In this document: piece by piece, positions 26,157 through 35,554 of the stretch
Position numbering within the stretch: position 1 is the stretch's first letter
How the letters are laid out: every line of letters begins with the position of its first letter
Assembly: GCF_900013425.1 (NCBI RefSeq)
Contig: NZ_FBXK01000005.1
Location: 1,984,001-2,048,000 of the forward strand
Length of the DNA: 64,000 bases
Reading direction: 5' to 3'
Source of the DNA: Sphingobium sp. Z007
GTDB lineage: Bacteria; Pseudomonadota; Alphaproteobacteria; Sphingomonadales; Sphingomonadaceae
Made by a program: the position numbers and the translations under genes
Notes under the pieces: model-generated
Told to the model about the DNA's origin: nothing
Databases searched by the model: none
Seen by the model: the letters and a program-made list of their open reading frames with translations, nothing else

Positions 26157-26825
26157 TCAAACCACCATCAGCCTGATGGTGAAGAACATGACCAGCGCCA
26201 CCATCATCGCCACCAGCGCCTGACTGAAGCCAGCCAGGAGAGATATGCCCAGCCGCTTGGAAAATCACAGCGACTGCACCCCCAGATACCATGTCAGCGC
26301 CACCAGCAGGACGATCAGCCCCGCATCCCGCCATGCTGCCGACATCAGGCTACGGGTCAGCGTCGCGATACCGATCATCAGGGAGAAAGGCGCGGTGGTG
26401 AAACATTGCCCATAAAAGGGGCGCCGCAAATTCGCATGCGTCAGCCGGACGCCCTGCCGGCGCAACGCCCGCACCGCCATCATCAGTGCGAAAAGGCTGA
26501 ACAACACCATCCGAAGCGCCAGCAGCGCCAGGTCCGAATCGACCAGCGCCGCCAGCCCGTGCCGATCCGCCAGCAGGGGATTTTGCCCAACGACGACCGT
26601 TTCTATGCCATGGGATATCAGCAGCGTCAGGAACAGGAATAGCGGCGGACGGATGGCGTCGTCATATTGGTCTTAGGGCCGGTCGGACACTTCGCGATCG
26701 GCATAGGCCATCATGCGCAACGGCCGCACCAGCGCCCGCCACAAAGTCATGGGATAGAAAATGAGCCACCCCATGACCGTATAGAGCGCCTCGTCGAGGG
26801 ACTCGATGATCTTCATGAAATCCAT
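26157..26825 (-). pseudogene. membrane-protein gene broken by two in-frame stops
   Basis: A single frame reads from ATG 26825 (MDFMKIIESLDEALYTVMGW) to a TGA at 26157-26159 with no frameshift, but it is interrupted by TAA at codon 51 (26673-26675) and TGA at codon 187 (26265-26267). The reading continues sensibly across both: hydrophobic segments PPLFLFLTLLIS, LALRMVLFSLFALMMAV, LIVLLVALTWYLGVQSL and, after the TGA, GFSQALVAMMVALVMFFTI. The residue at the second stop is probably an original Trp (TGG to TGA). An intact version would be a roughly 222-residue, four-to-five-helix permease-like protein. Translation of a fragment from an internal ATG at 26510 is possible but unsupported by a ribosome site. 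Confidence 0.75.
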
Positions 26826-26873
26826 GGGCAAAGCGTCGATGCAATTGCTCCATTTGTCGAGAGACTTTGGTCG

Positions 26874-27305
26874 TCAGCGCCCCGTTAACCCCGCCCAGGG
26901 ATCGACAATACTCACCCCCGTCCCGTCAAAATCCCGCCCATTGCGCGTCACCAGTGTCAGCCCATGGACCAGCGCTGTCGCCGCGATCCAGGCGTCGCGT
27001 TCGCTCACCGGATCGGGAACGTGCAGCGCTGCGCAGGTGACCGCGACCGCGCCGTCCATCGCCAGTACGCGGCCTGCAAAGCCCGGCTTGACGATCTGAT
27101 CGAGCCAGCGCCGCAAATTCTCGCCCTGCGCCGCATCGCGCCGCTCTACCCGCACCACGCCCAGTTCCAGCTCGAACAGGGTCATTGCTGAAAGGAAAGT
27201 CGTGCTTGGGTCCGTCGCCTTGAGCCAGTCCACGACCTGCGGCGCAGCGCGTCCCGACCGGACTTTGCGGCTTTCGGAAATGACGTTGGTGTCGATCAGG
27301 AACAT
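26874..27305 (-). CDS. vapC: VapC-type PIN-domain toxin
   Basis: A 143-residue PIN ribonuclease. The acidic site is complete: Asp5 in FLIDTN, the Glu in LFELELG, the Asp in SERDAWIAA and the last Asp in TRNGRDFDG. VapC toxins cut specific tRNAs or rRNA when freed from the antitoxin. The start is ATG 27305, sharing its A with the antitoxin's TGA (TGATG); a TTG three bases upstream is also in frame. The complete active site suggests that the toxin still works. Confidence 0.9.
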   Translation of the reverse strand: MFLIDTNVISESRKVRSGRAAPQVVDWLKATDPSTTFLSAMTLFELELGVVRVERRDAAQGENLRRWLDQIVKPGFAGRVLAMDGAVAVTCAALHVPDPVSERDAWIAATALVHGLTLVTRNGRDFDGTGVSIVDPWAGLTGR

Positions 27306-27556
27306 CAATCCAGCTCAGCCGGGCGCGATGCGATCTGCGCCTTGGGCGGATCGAAATCGAAATCCTGGTCGTCATGCGGCATCAGCACGTCGAACAAGGA
27401 TGCGCCGTGCCCCGCCAGCCGCTCATAGTCCTTGATCGCCAGCACGACGATCGATGGCTTGTTGCGGTCAGTGATGAACACCGGGCCGGACTGGGCCGCC
27501 CGCTTGATGCTGCCGGGATCGCGATTAAACTCTCTACTGGTAAAGGTAGCGGTCAT
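27305..27556 (-). CDS. vapB: Phd/YefM-type antitoxin (VapB role)
   Basis: An 83-residue antitoxin. Its N-terminal part TATFTSREFNRDPGSIKRAAQSGPVFITDRNKPSIVVLAIKDYERL (key FNRDPG, GPVFITDR, VLAIKDYE) is the Phd/YefM DNA-binding fold; the acidic C-terminus (HDDQDFDFDPP) would wrap the toxin. AGGGA lies 7-8 bases before ATG 27556, so that start is preferred over ATG 27562. It is coupled to vapC by a one-base overlap and is probably autoregulated at the dyad upstream. Confidence 0.88.
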   Translation of the reverse strand: MTATFTSREFNRDPGSIKRAAQSGPVFITDRNKPSIVVLAIKDYERLAGHGASLFDVLMPHDDQDFDFDPPKAQIASRPAELD

Positions 27557-27567
27557 TGGCATGTCCC

Positions 27568-27581
27568 TATGTAGTTACATA
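27568..27581. promoter_or_regulatory. vapBC operator candidate
   Basis: TATGTA-GT-TACATA is a perfect 6-2-6 inverted repeat centred about 18 bases upstream of the preferred antitoxin start. Phd/YefM antitoxins bind such short AT-rich palindromes to repress their own operon. Confidence 0.6.
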
Positions 27582-27712
27582 CAGACATATATCCGTAACC
27601 TGCTCAGGTCAATCCGCAAGGGCGATCAATCCCTCTGTCCTACATCCGCCAACCCATGCCACAATACCACCTGCTCTTTCCCACCGTCAGTCCATCCCCG
27701 CGCGCGCCTGCG

Positions 27713-27754
27713 CGCGCCGACTTCGCAAAATCTCCTATTTGCGAAATCGGCGCG
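27713..27754. repeat. 17-base-arm palindrome upstream of the DUF885 gene
   Basis: CGCGCCGACTTCGCAAA and TTTGCGAAATCGGCGCG are inverted copies with one mismatch around an 8-base loop ATCTCCTA. This is the main feature of the 367-base gap between the antitoxin and the DUF885 gene. It lacks a T tract. A role as an operator, RNA hairpin or mobile-repeat remnant cannot be separated by reading. I see no gene in the rest of the gap. Confidence 0.75.
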
Positions 27755-27923
27755 AAGGGTCCGTAGCCCGCAGTAACGCGTCGGCCACAATGGTGTGAAC
27801 TTCGCAGGCTTCGCATTGCCGTCGCAGCGGTCACGACCCGGAAATAAGCCGGAAATAAGATGGCATTTCCGCCGCGAAATATGCCAAGCTGGTCGCCACG
27901 ATCCACCGGAGACCCCCGCCCCC

Positions 27924-29753
27924 ATGCTGACCACCCGTCGCGATCTGCTCGCCGCCGGCGCTTCCGCCTTCGCCCTGTCCGCTCTCCCCGCCCGCGCCGC
28001 CGTCGCCGGCCCGGACGCCGCGGCGCAGGCGTTGCTCGCCGACATGGCCGAAGCGATGCTGGCCGACGCCCCGGAAACCGCCAGCGGCCTTGGCCTCGAC
28101 ACCGGCGCACGCGCCCCCCTCAAAAGCCGCCTTGGCAACAAGACCCCCGCCGGACAGGCGCAGATTGCCGCCCATGTAAAGGACCGCCTCGCCCGGCTGC
28201 GCGGCATCGATCTCGCCCCGCTCTCGCCCGCAACCCGCATCGACGTGGAAGTGGTGCGCACCGCCCATGAAACCGCGGCGGGGGGCTTTGCCTTCCCCTT
28301 CGGCGACATGGCGATCATGAACAGCAACTGGTCCTACCGCAACAGCCCCTATGCGGTCGCCCAGAATACCGGCAGCTTCGTGGAAACCCCCGATTTCCTC
28401 GACAGCAACCACGTCATCAAGGACACGGCGGACGCCGACGCCTATCTCGCTCGCCTGTCCGCCTATGCCGCGAACCTGGGCGGCGAAACCGATCGGCTCA
28501 AACATGATGCCGGCATCGGCGTCACCGCCCCCGCCTTCCTGCTCGACAAGACACTGGGCCAGATGCAGGCGGTGCAGGCGCTCCCGCTGGACCAGTGGGT
28601 GCCGGTCGCCTCGCTCGGCCGCCGCACAAAGGACATGCCCGGCGATTATGCCGCCAAGGCGCAGGCCATCGTCCATGATCGGGTTGCCCCTGCCCTCGCC
28701 GCTCAGGTCGCCGAACTTACCCGCCAGCGCGCCACCGCGACGATGGATGCAGGCGTCTGGAAACTGCCGCAGGGCGAGGCCTATTATGCTTGGGCGCTCA
28801 AAGCCGGGACCACCACGACCATGGCCCCGGAGGAGGTCCATCAACTTGGCCTGGACCAGCTCGCCGCCCTCCAGTCCGAAATGGACGGCCTGCTCGCCAA
28901 ACTCGGCATGACCAAAGGCACCGTGGGCGAACGCATGACCGCGATGGGCAAAGACCCGCGCTATCTGTTCCCCAACAGCGACGCCGGCCGCCAGCAGATC
29001 CTGTCCTTCATCGACGGCCGCCTCGCCGACATCCGCACCCGCCTGCCCCGCGCCTTCGCCACGCTGGTCCCCGCAAAACTCATCGTCAAGCGCGTACCGC
29101 TGGAGATCGAAGCGGGCGCGCCCGGCGCCTATGCCGGCGCGGGGTCGATCGACGGATCGGTCCCCGGCAACTATTATATCAACCTGCGCGACACCAGCAT
29201 CTGGCCTCGCTACAGCCTGCCGACGCTCTGCTATCATGAGGGGATACCCGGCCATATCTGGCAGGGCGAATATACCTACAAACTCCCCCTGATCCGCTCG
29301 TTGCTCGCCTTCAACGCCTATAGCGAAGGCTGGGCGCTCTATGCCGAACAGCTGGGCGACGAACTGGGCGCCTATGACGGCGATATCGCCGGGCGGTTGG
29401 GCTATCTCCAATCGATCGCCTATCGCTGCTGCCGCCTGGTGGTCGACACCGGCCTTCACGCCAAGCGCTGGACCCGCGACAAGGCGATCCACTGGTTCGC
29501 CACCACCAACGGCTCGACCGTCGAGGATGTCCAGGGCGAAGTGGATCGCTACTGTGCCTGGCCGGGCCAGGCCTGCGGCTACAAGGTCGGCCATGGCGAA
29601 ATCATCCGCCTGCGCGCCATGGCGAAAACCGCGCTGGGCGACAAGTTCGACTTCCGCCTGTTCAACGACGCTGTGGTCAAGGCCGGCGGCGTGCCCATGA
29701 CCGTGCTGGGCAAAAGCATCGACGCCTGGGTGGCGGAGCGTCGCAAGGTATAA
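27924..29753 (+). CDS. DUF885 family putative zinc peptidase, exported
   Basis: A 609-residue protein. The start MLTTRRDLLAAGASAFALSALPARAA is a probable Tat signal (TTRRDLL) with cleavage after ARAA, which selects ATG 27924. The DUF885 core contains YHEGIPGHIWQ (His-Glu...His, resembling the gluzincin HExxH helix), FNAYSEGWALYAEQLGDELG with a third acidic ligand candidate, and RCCRLVVDTGLHAKRW. The family is predicted to be metal-dependent hydrolases, but activities are largely unproven. The gene is monocistronic with no obvious partners. Confidence 0.88.
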   Translation: MLTTRRDLLAAGASAFALSALPARAAVAGPDAAAQALLADMAEAMLADAPETASGLGLDTGARAPLKSRLGNKTPAGQAQIAAHVKDRLARLRGIDLAPLSPATRIDVEVVRTAHETAAGGFAFPFGDMAIMNSNWSYRNSPYAVAQNTGSFVETPDFLDSNHVIKDTADADAYLARLSAYAANLGGETDRLKHDAGIGVTAPAFLLDKTLGQMQAVQALPLDQWVPVASLGRRTKDMPGDYAAKAQAIVHDRVAPALAAQVAELTRQRATATMDAGVWKLPQGEAYYAWALKAGTTTTMAPEEVHQLGLDQLAALQSEMDGLLAKLGMTKGTVGERMTAMGKDPRYLFPNSDAGRQQILSFIDGRLADIRTRLPRAFATLVPAKLIVKRVPLEIEAGAPGAYAGAGSIDGSVPGNYYINLRDTSIWPRYSLPTLCYHEGIPGHIWQGEYTYKLPLIRSLLAFNAYSEGWALYAEQLGDELGAYDGDIAGRLGYLQSIAYRCCRLVVDTGLHAKRWTRDKAIHWFATTNGSTVEDVQGEVDRYCAWPGQACGYKVGHGEIIRLRAMAKTALGDKFDFRLFNDAVVKAGGVPMTVLGKSIDAWVAERRKV

Positions 29754-29758
29754 GGACA

Positions 29759-29790
29759 TCCGTTCGTTTCGAGCGAAGTCGAGAAACGAG
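29759..29790. repeat. GTTTCGAGCGAAGTCGAGAAAC dispersed repeat
   Basis: A near-palindromic unit (TCGTTTCGAGC...GTCGAGAAACGA) just after the DUF885 stop. The sequence type recurs in sphingomonad intergenic DNA; only this copy is seen in the window. Confidence 0.5.
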
Positions 29791-29882
29791 GAAAAGCTGC
29801 GTTCAGCGAAGCTAAACGCTGGCACCGCGCTATCCGCTTCGCTACTTCGTTCGAAGGGAAAGAAACCTTATATACCCACAAG

Positions 29883-29913
29883 AAAAAGGCCGGAGGATCG
29901 CTCCCCCCGGCCT
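29883..29913 (-). terminator. terminator of fpr
   Basis: On the minus strand AGGCCGG pairs with CCGGCCT and is followed by TTTTTC. Within the stem lies GGAGGATCGCTCCCCCC, an almost complementary inner hairpin. The core recurs in the pckA terminator 1.4 kb away. Confidence 0.85.
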
Positions 29914-29936
29914 ACCTACTCTATTGCGAATCTGCT

Positions 29937-30755
29937 TTACCCGACAAACGCCCGCTCGATCACGAACTGCCCCGGCGCCGCATTGGAGCCTTCAGTAAAG
30001 CCCTGTTCCTCGAAATACGCCCCGAACTGCTTTATCATCTCCATGCTGCCGCACATCATGATCCGGTCGGTTTCAGGATCGAACTTCGCGGGTCCCGGAA
30101 TCCCTTCGAACAGCGCGCCGCTCTCGACCAGCTTGTCGATCCGTGCAGTATGGCCGTCAAACGGCTCGCGGGTCACGGTCGGCACATAATGGAACTGGCC
30201 CGGCGCCTGTTCGGACACCAGCGGGTCGTCGCCCCACTTGCCTTGCATCTCATCGCGGAACGCCAGGTCGCTCACTCGGCGCACCGAATGGACCACCACG
30301 ACCTGCTCGTAAAATTCATACACGTCCGGGTCGCGCGGCAGGCTGAGGAACGGGGCCAACCCCGTGCCGGTCGACAGCATGAACAGTCGCTTGCCCGGCA
30401 ACAGCGCGTCGGTCACCAAAGTCCCGGTCGGCTTGCGGCCCAGATAAATCTGGTCGCCCGGCTCGATCTTTTGCAGCTTGCTGGTCAGCGGGCCGTCCTG
30501 CACCTTGATCGACAGGAACTCGATTTCCTCGTCCCAGGCGGGGCTGGCGATCGAGTAAGCCCGCAGCAGCGGTTTGCCGTTATCGCCTTTCAGGCCGATC
30601 ATGATGAACTCGCCCGACCGGAAGCGGAAGCTGGCGGGCCGCGTGATGCGGAAACTGAACAGATGCTCGTTCCAATGCTTCACCGACAACACGGTTTCCA
30701 CGGAAAGTGCGCCGGTGGGTTCCAATACCGGCTTTTCGATCGTCACGTCGGTCAA
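29937..30755 (-). CDS. fpr: ferredoxin/flavodoxin-NADP+ reductase
   Basis: FAD enzyme that moves electrons between NADPH and ferredoxin or flavodoxin. It has the FAD-binding barrel with RAYSIASPAWDEEIEFLSIKV (key RxYS), GPLTSKLQKI, the NADP lobe FMLSTGTGLAPFLSLPRD and MMCGSMEMIKQF. About 272 residues, typical of bacterial Fpr. The start appears to be TTG at 30755, with AAGGA seven bases before it; no in-frame ATG or better RBS is present at the right position. It is monocistronic, with a strong terminator. Confidence 0.92.
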   Translation of the reverse strand: MTDVTIEKPVLEPTGALSVETVLSVKHWNEHLFSFRITRPASFRFRSGEFIMIGLKGDNGKPLLRAYSIASPAWDEEIEFLSIKVQDGPLTSKLQKIEPGDQIYLGRKPTGTLVTDALLPGKRLFMLSTGTGLAPFLSLPRDPDVYEFYEQVVVVHSVRRVSDLAFRDEMQGKWGDDPLVSEQAPGQFHYVPTVTREPFDGHTARIDKLVESGALFEGIPGPAKFDPETDRIMMCGSMEMIKQFGAYFEEQGFTEGSNAAPGQFVIERAFVG

Positions 30756-30908
30756 GACCTTATCCTTGCATTGCGCGGGCGCCGGCCGAAGCGGCACCAG
30801 TTGCGGATCATTCGCAATAATAACCTCATCCGCGCATGGCCCGTCGGCAAAGCCAAGGCAAGGCCAAAAAACTTGTCCCGCGCAAAGCGAGCCCTTTCCG
30901 CCCGGATG

Positions 30909-31220
30909 TCAGCCGAACAGGCCCTTGGCGATGCCGCCCAGTTCGTTAAGCGGATTGCCGTCGCCATCCTTGTCGAAAAAGCCGCCCAGCTTGCCCAGGA
31001 TCGCTTCCGGTCCGCCGAACGTGCCCAGCAACGCCTGCAGCTTGTCCGCCGACACGCCATGTTCGGCGGCGGTTTCGGCGAGCGCCGAGACGCTGGTTTC
31101 GCCCGATCCGATCTTGGCGCTGATCTCGCTCATCAGGCCCTGCATCTGTTCGGGCGTCACGCCGATCTGCGCCGCGATCGCTTCCAGACCACCCATCTTG
31201 CCGATCAGATTCTCGAACAT
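30909..31220 (-). CDS. small helical protein with Asp-rich C-terminal loop
   Basis: A 103-residue protein I recognise only loosely as DUF937-like. Residues 1-80 are amphipathic helices (FENLIGKMGGLEAIAAQIGV, MQGLMSEISAKIG). Near residue 85 the stretch FFDKDGDGNPLNELGG has acidic residues at positions 1, 3 and 5 of an EF-hand-type loop, but the position-12 Glu is shifted by one, so calcium binding is uncertain. ATG 31220 has GGGAG eight bases upstream and is preferred over GTG 31229. Confidence 0.72.
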   Translation of the reverse strand: MFENLIGKMGGLEAIAAQIGVTPEQMQGLMSEISAKIGSGETSVSALAETAAEHGVSADKLQALLGTFGGPEAILGKLGGFFDKDGDGNPLNELGGIAKGLFG

Positions 31221-31283
31221 GTCGTGCACTCCCGCAAATCAGATTGGCGGCCATCATAGCACCACCGACGCGCGCCCAAAAGC

Positions 31284-31317
31284 AAAAGAGCCGGAAGGAT
31301 CGCTCCCCCGGCTCTTT
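31284..31317 (-). terminator. terminator of pckA
   Basis: AAAGAGCCGG pairs with CCGGCTCTTT on the minus strand, ending in a short T run. The interior GGAAGGATCGCTCCCCC closely matches the inner part of the fpr terminator. Confidence 0.82.
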
Positions 31318-31337
31318 GTTCTGCGATGCTTTGCGGA

Positions 31338-32939
31338 TCAGGCGGCGACCAGCGCCGCTTCGCGCACACCATCATCGACATGGTCCACGAACTGGGCGAA
31401 ATTATCCACAAACGCCTTCACCAGCGTCGCCGCCGTCGCATCATAGGCCTGCTTGTCCGCCCACATCGCGCGCGGATCAAGGATGGTGGGCTCCACGCCA
31501 TTGACCGCCACCGGCACGTCGAAGCCGAAGTTCGGATCGGTGCGGAACTCCGCTTCGTTCAGGCTGCCGTCGAGCGCCGCGTTCAGCAGCGCGCGCGTCA
31601 CCTTGATCGGCATCCGCTTGATGCCCGGCATCGTTGCCTTGCCGCCGGCCCAGCCAGTATTGACCAGCCAGCAAGTGACGCCGCCCTTGTTGATCCGCTC
31701 TTTGAGCAGATTGCCATAGACGCTGGGATGACGGGGCATGAAGGGCGCGCCAAAGCAGGTCGAGAAGGTTGCGGTCGGCTCGGTCACGCCGATTTCGGTC
31801 CCCGCGACGCGCGCAGTGTAACCGGACAGGAAATGATACATCGCCTGTTCTGGCGTCAGCCGCGCGATCGGCGGCAATACGCCATAAGCATCCGCCGTCA
31901 GGAAGATGATGTTCTTGGGCACCGGCCCCAGATTCTTTTCCGACGTATTCGGGATGAAGTCGATCGGATAGGAACCGCGGCTGTTTTCGGCCAGGCTATT
32001 GTCGTCCAGGTCGATCTCGCGAGTCTCCTCGTCGATCACGACATTTTCCAGCACCGTGCCGAACCGCTTGGTGGTGGCGAAGATCTCCGGCTCGGCCTCC
32101 GCCGACAGGTTGATCATCTTGGCATAGCAGCCGCCTTCGAAATTGAAGACCGCTGTGTCCGACCAGCCATGTTCATCGTCACCGATCAGCGTGCGGCTGG
32201 CGTCCGCGGACAGCGTCGTCTTGCCTGTGCCCGACAGGCCGAAGAAGACCGCCGTGTCGCCGTTCGCGCCGATATTGGCGGAACAATGCATCGGCATCAC
32301 GCCCTTCACCGGCAGCAGATAGTTGAGGATGCCGAACACCGACTTCTTCATTTCACCGGCATAGGCAGTGCCGCCGATCAGGATCAGCTTCTCGGTGAAG
32401 TTGACCGCGACCACCGTCTCACTGCGGCAGCCATGCCGGGCCGGATCGGCCTTGAAGGTCGGCAGGTCGATGATCGTATATTCGGGCGCAAAGCCCGCCA
32501 GCTCATCGGCCGTAGGACGCACCAGCAGCGTGCGGATGAAGAGATTATGCCAGGCGCGCTCGTTGATGACGCGCACATTCACGCGATGTTCGGGCTGCGA
32601 TCCGCCGAACAGGTCGGCGACATAGAGCGTGTCCTTCTCGCCAAGCGCCTTGAAGAAGTCTTCCTTCAGCGCGGCGAAATGCTCCGGTGTCATCCCGCGA
32701 TTGGTTTCGCCCCACCACACGGTCGATTCGGTTTCGGCGTCGCGGACGATGAATTTGTCCTTGGCGCTGCGGCCGGTATGCTTGCCGGTCTTGACGACCA
32801 GCGGGCCGTCCTTGGCCAAAATGCCTTCGCCGTTGCGCACCGCCGCTTCGACCAGCGGCGCCGTGCCCAGATTCCAGAATTGGGTGGCATTGGTCTTTAT
32901 GCCCTGGTCCGCCAGGGTGATTGAGGATGTGGCCTGCAC
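31338..32939 (-). CDS. pckA: phosphoenolpyruvate carboxykinase (ATP)
   Basis: Converts oxaloacetate to PEP for gluconeogenesis. The kinase loop [13 protein letters not shown], the downstream [20 protein letters not shown], and [10 protein letters not shown] with [14 protein letters not shown] are signature blocks. At 533 residues it is full length. The start is GTG 32939 with GGAG seven bases before it; no ATG fits. It is divergent from chvI with a spacer of about 276 bases. In rhizobia the ChvI region also adjoins pckA, so the layout is conserved. PEP made here would feed PtsP. Confidence 0.96.
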   Translation of the reverse strand: MQATSSITLADQGIKTNATQFWNLGTAPLVEAAVRNGEGILAKDGPLVVKTGKHTGRSAKDKFIVRDAETESTVWWGETNRGMTPEHFAALKEDFFKALGEKDTLYVADLFGGSQPEHRVNVRVINERAWHNLFIRTLLVRPTADELAGFAPEYTIIDLPTFKADPARHGCRSETVVAVNFTEKLILIGGTAYAGEMKKSVFGILNYLLPVKGVMPMHCSANIGANGDTAVFFGLSGTGKTTLSADASRTLIGDDEHGWSDTAVFNFEGGCYAKMINLSAEAEPEIFATTKRFGTVLENVVIDEETREIDLDDNSLAENSRGSYPIDFIPNTSEKNLGPVPKNIIFLTADAYGVLPPIARLTPEQAMYHFLSGYTARVAGTEIGVTEPTATFSTCFGAPFMPRHPSVYGNLLKERINKGGVTCWLVNTGWAGGKATMPGIKRMPIKVTRALLNAALDGSLNEAEFRTDPNFGFDVPVAVNGVEPTILDPRAMWADKQAYDATAATLVKAFVDNFAQFVDHVDDGVREAALVAA

Positions 32940-33215
32940 GCCTTTGCTCCTGAATATGATCTACTCGTATCGCGCACTTAATCGTGCCCGCGACCGATCC
33001 GCCCCTTGGGCACCGCTTGTATGGCACGGCGTCCCTTGCTGCTGACAATCAAACGCATAGGACTTTGTAGGAGAAGCGTCAAATCCCGGCATGCGGCCCT
33101 TTGTCCCGAATATCGACGGTCCGGGCGCAGATCGCAGCGTCGAGCTTTGTTGCGAGCGCCATCGCCATGGTCTAACGCTGGCCATCCATCGCAATTCACG
33201 ACCATGGGATACCGC

Positions 33216-33920
33216 ATGACCGCAACCATCGCCCTGGTGGATGACGACAAGAATATCCTGACATCGGTGTCGATCGCGCTGCAGACCGAAGGCTTTGCGA
33301 CGCGCATCTATTCCGACCCCGAAGGCGCGTTGAAGGCGCTGCTGGACAATCCGGCGGACCTTGCCGTCTTCGATATCAAAATGCCCCGTATGGATGGCCT
33401 CGAACTGCTGCGCCGCCTGCGCGAAAAAAGCCAGATGCCGGTCATCTTCCTCACCTCCAAGGCCGACGAGCTGGACGAGGCGCTGGGCCTGGCCATGGGT
33501 GCTGACGATTATATCGCCAAACCCTTTTCCCAGCGGCTGCTGCTGGCGCGCATCCGCGCCATCCTGCGCCGCGCCGAAGTCAGCAGGACGCCGGACGCCC
33601 CCGACCAGCCCGTCGCTGACCCGATCATCCGCGGCCGGCTGGAAATGGACCCGGCGCGCCACCGGGTGAAATGGAACGGGCAGGACGTCACCTTGACCGT
33701 CACTGAATTTCTGATCCTGGAAACACTTGCGGCGCGGCCCGGCGTGGTCAAGAACCGCAACCAGTTGATGGACGCGGCCTATCAGGACGACGTCTATGTC
33801 GACGATCGCACGATCGACAGCCATATCAAGCGGCTGCGGCGCAAATTCCGCGAGGTGGATTCCGAATTCAATGCAATCGACACCCTCTATGGCGCCGGAT
33901 ATCGTTTCTCGGAAGAATGA
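33216..33920 (+). CDS. chvI: response regulator ChvI
   Basis: OmpR-type regulator of envelope and acid-response genes. The receiver domain has the acidic pair near residues 9-11, the phosphorylated Asp53 in [11 protein letters not shown] and Lys in [10 protein letters not shown] winged helix follows ([46 protein letters not shown] as key parts). At 234 residues it matches ChvI/ExoI. ATG 33216 is preferred, with ATG 33204 an alternative. The kinase gene begins inside its 3' end. Confidence 0.94.
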   Translation: MTATIALVDDDKNILTSVSIALQTEGFATRIYSDPEGALKALLDNPADLAVFDIKMPRMDGLELLRRLREKSQMPVIFLTSKADELDEALGLAMGADDYIAKPFSQRLLLARIRAILRRAEVSRTPDAPDQPVADPIIRGRLEMDPARHRVKWNGQDVTLTVTEFLILETLAARPGVVKNRNQLMDAAYQDDVYVDDRTIDSHIKRLRRKFREVDSEFNAIDTLYGAGYRFSEE

Positions 33921-35490
33921 CGGCGGCGATGCCGGGTTGCGCTGGTCCGGCCGGATCAGCCTTACGCCCCGCATCCTGGCCGTCAACGTCTTCGCGCTGG
34001 CGCTGCTGGCGGGGGGCTTCTTCTATCTCGACAGCTATCGCACGCGGATCGTGGACGCGCGGCTGGAACAGTCCGCGCGCGAATTGAAGCTGCTCGCCAT
34101 CGGCCTGGAAAATGCGCCGGCCGACCGCCACGATGCGTTGATCGCCGCCTATTCGCGCCAGACCGGCGATCGGGTGCGGCGCTATGCGGCCGGTGGCGGC
34201 CTGATCGCCGACAGCTTCACCATGGATGCGCCGCGCTATCGCCTGCGATCGCCGGCCGAAGAGGAATGGCAACGCCATGTCGCCCGCTTCCTGGACAAGG
34301 TGGTGGACCGGATCGTGTCGGCCGACCGGCCGCCCGACTTCATCGAACCGGCGGTCGACCGCGCCGACGCTTGGCCCGAACTGCTGCTGGCGCGCAAGAC
34401 CGGCCAGCCCCAGGCGATGAACCGCTACGCTCCCGACCGCACCTTCATGATCTCGGCCGCGGCGCAGGTGCGCGATGGCACGGCGCTGCTGGCGACCGAA
34501 AACGCGCGCGACATTACCCGCATCGTGCGCGCCGAACGGCTGCGCCTGGGCATGGTGCTCGCGGTCGCCGCGCTCGCCTCGGTGCTGCTCTCTCTCTTCC
34601 TGGCGCGCACCATCGTCCGCCCGCTCCAGCGCCTTGCCCGCGCCGCCGTGCGCGTGCGCCTGGGCCGTGCGCGCGAAGTCACGGTGCCACGCCTGCCCGA
34701 ACGGCGCGACGAGATCGGGATGCTCGCCCGCGCCCTGTCCGACATGAGCCATGCGCTGCGCCAGCGGATCGATGCGACCGACGCCTTCGCCGCCGATGTC
34801 AGCCATGAACTCAAGAACCCGATCGCCTCGCTGCGCTCCGCCCTCGACGCGCTCGACCGGGTGGGGGCGGATCGGACCGACCTGCGCGAACAACTGATGG
34901 CCATCGCGCAAGACGATGTCCGCCGGCTCGACCGGCTTGTCACTGACATTGCGGAAGCCTCGCGCGTCGATGCTGAACTCTCCCGCACCCGCTTCGAGCC
35001 GATCGACCTTGGCGTGCTGATCGAACGCATGGTGATCGCCCGCGAAGCGCGCGGCGTGCCGCGCGGCATCCGCCTTGCCTTTGCCCGCCCGCGCAAAGAT
35101 GTTGCGGTGGTGCTGGGCGAAGAAGGCCGGCTGATCCGCGTGCTTGACAACCTCATCGACAATGCCGTGTCCTTTTCGCCCGACGGGGGGCTGGTCCAGA
35201 TCATCGCCACCGTCGCCGACAATGAAGTGCTGGTCAGCGTCGAAGATGAAGGCCCCGGCGTCCCGCCATCGGAGCGCGAGCATATTTTCCGCCGTTTCCA
35301 CAGCGTCCGCCCGGAAGGGGAGACGTTCGGCAAACATTCCGGCCTCGGCCTCGCCATCGCGCGATCCATCATCGAAGGGCATCAGGGCAAGATCGGCATC
35401 GGCGACCGGGAGGACGCGCAAAGCGGCGCCCGCTTCATCCTGCGCCTGCCGATGGCGGTGGAACGCGATCCGGGCATCGTTTCGGAATAG
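33889..35490 (+). CDS. chvG: sensor histidine kinase ChvG
   Basis: Membrane kinase partner of ChvI. With the chosen ATG it has 533 residues: TM1 near 28-48, a periplasmic domain to about 215, TM2 near 220-240, HAMP, the phospho-accepting His306 in [10 protein letters not shown], and the ATPase boxes ([30 protein letters not shown]). ATG 33889 overlaps chvI by 32 bases and gives a short cytosolic tail; ATG 33871 is possible. In relatives ChvG is held off by periplasmic ExoR, which is not in this window. Confidence 0.93.
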   Translation: MAPDIVSRKNDGGDAGLRWSGRISLTPRILAVNVFALALLAGGFFYLDSYRTRIVDARLEQSARELKLLAIGLENAPADRHDALIAAYSRQTGDRVRRYAAGGGLIADSFTMDAPRYRLRSPAEEEWQRHVARFLDKVVDRIVSADRPPDFIEPAVDRADAWPELLLARKTGQPQAMNRYAPDRTFMISAAAQVRDGTALLATENARDITRIVRAERLRLGMVLAVAALASVLLSLFLARTIVRPLQRLARAAVRVRLGRAREVTVPRLPERRDEIGMLARALSDMSHALRQRIDATDAFAADVSHELKNPIASLRSALDALDRVGADRTDLREQLMAIAQDDVRRLDRLVTDIAEASRVDAELSRTRFEPIDLGVLIERMVIAREARGVPRGIRLAFARPRKDVAVVLGEEGRLIRVLDNLIDNAVSFSPDGGLVQIIATVADNEVLVSVEDEGPGVPPSEREHIFRRFHSVRPEGETFGKHSGLGLAIARSIIEGHQGKIGIGDREDAQSGARFILRLPMAVERDPGIVSE

Positions 35491-35554
35491 GACGAAAGAG
35501 CGCGCCAACGGCATTTCCTTCGCTCCCAACACAGGTTAAGAAGGCATCGGGGAT

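Noticed and set aside
26662..26853. 63-codon frame in the broken membrane gene
   Set aside because: A different frame from the coherent membrane reading; His/Arg-rich shadow.
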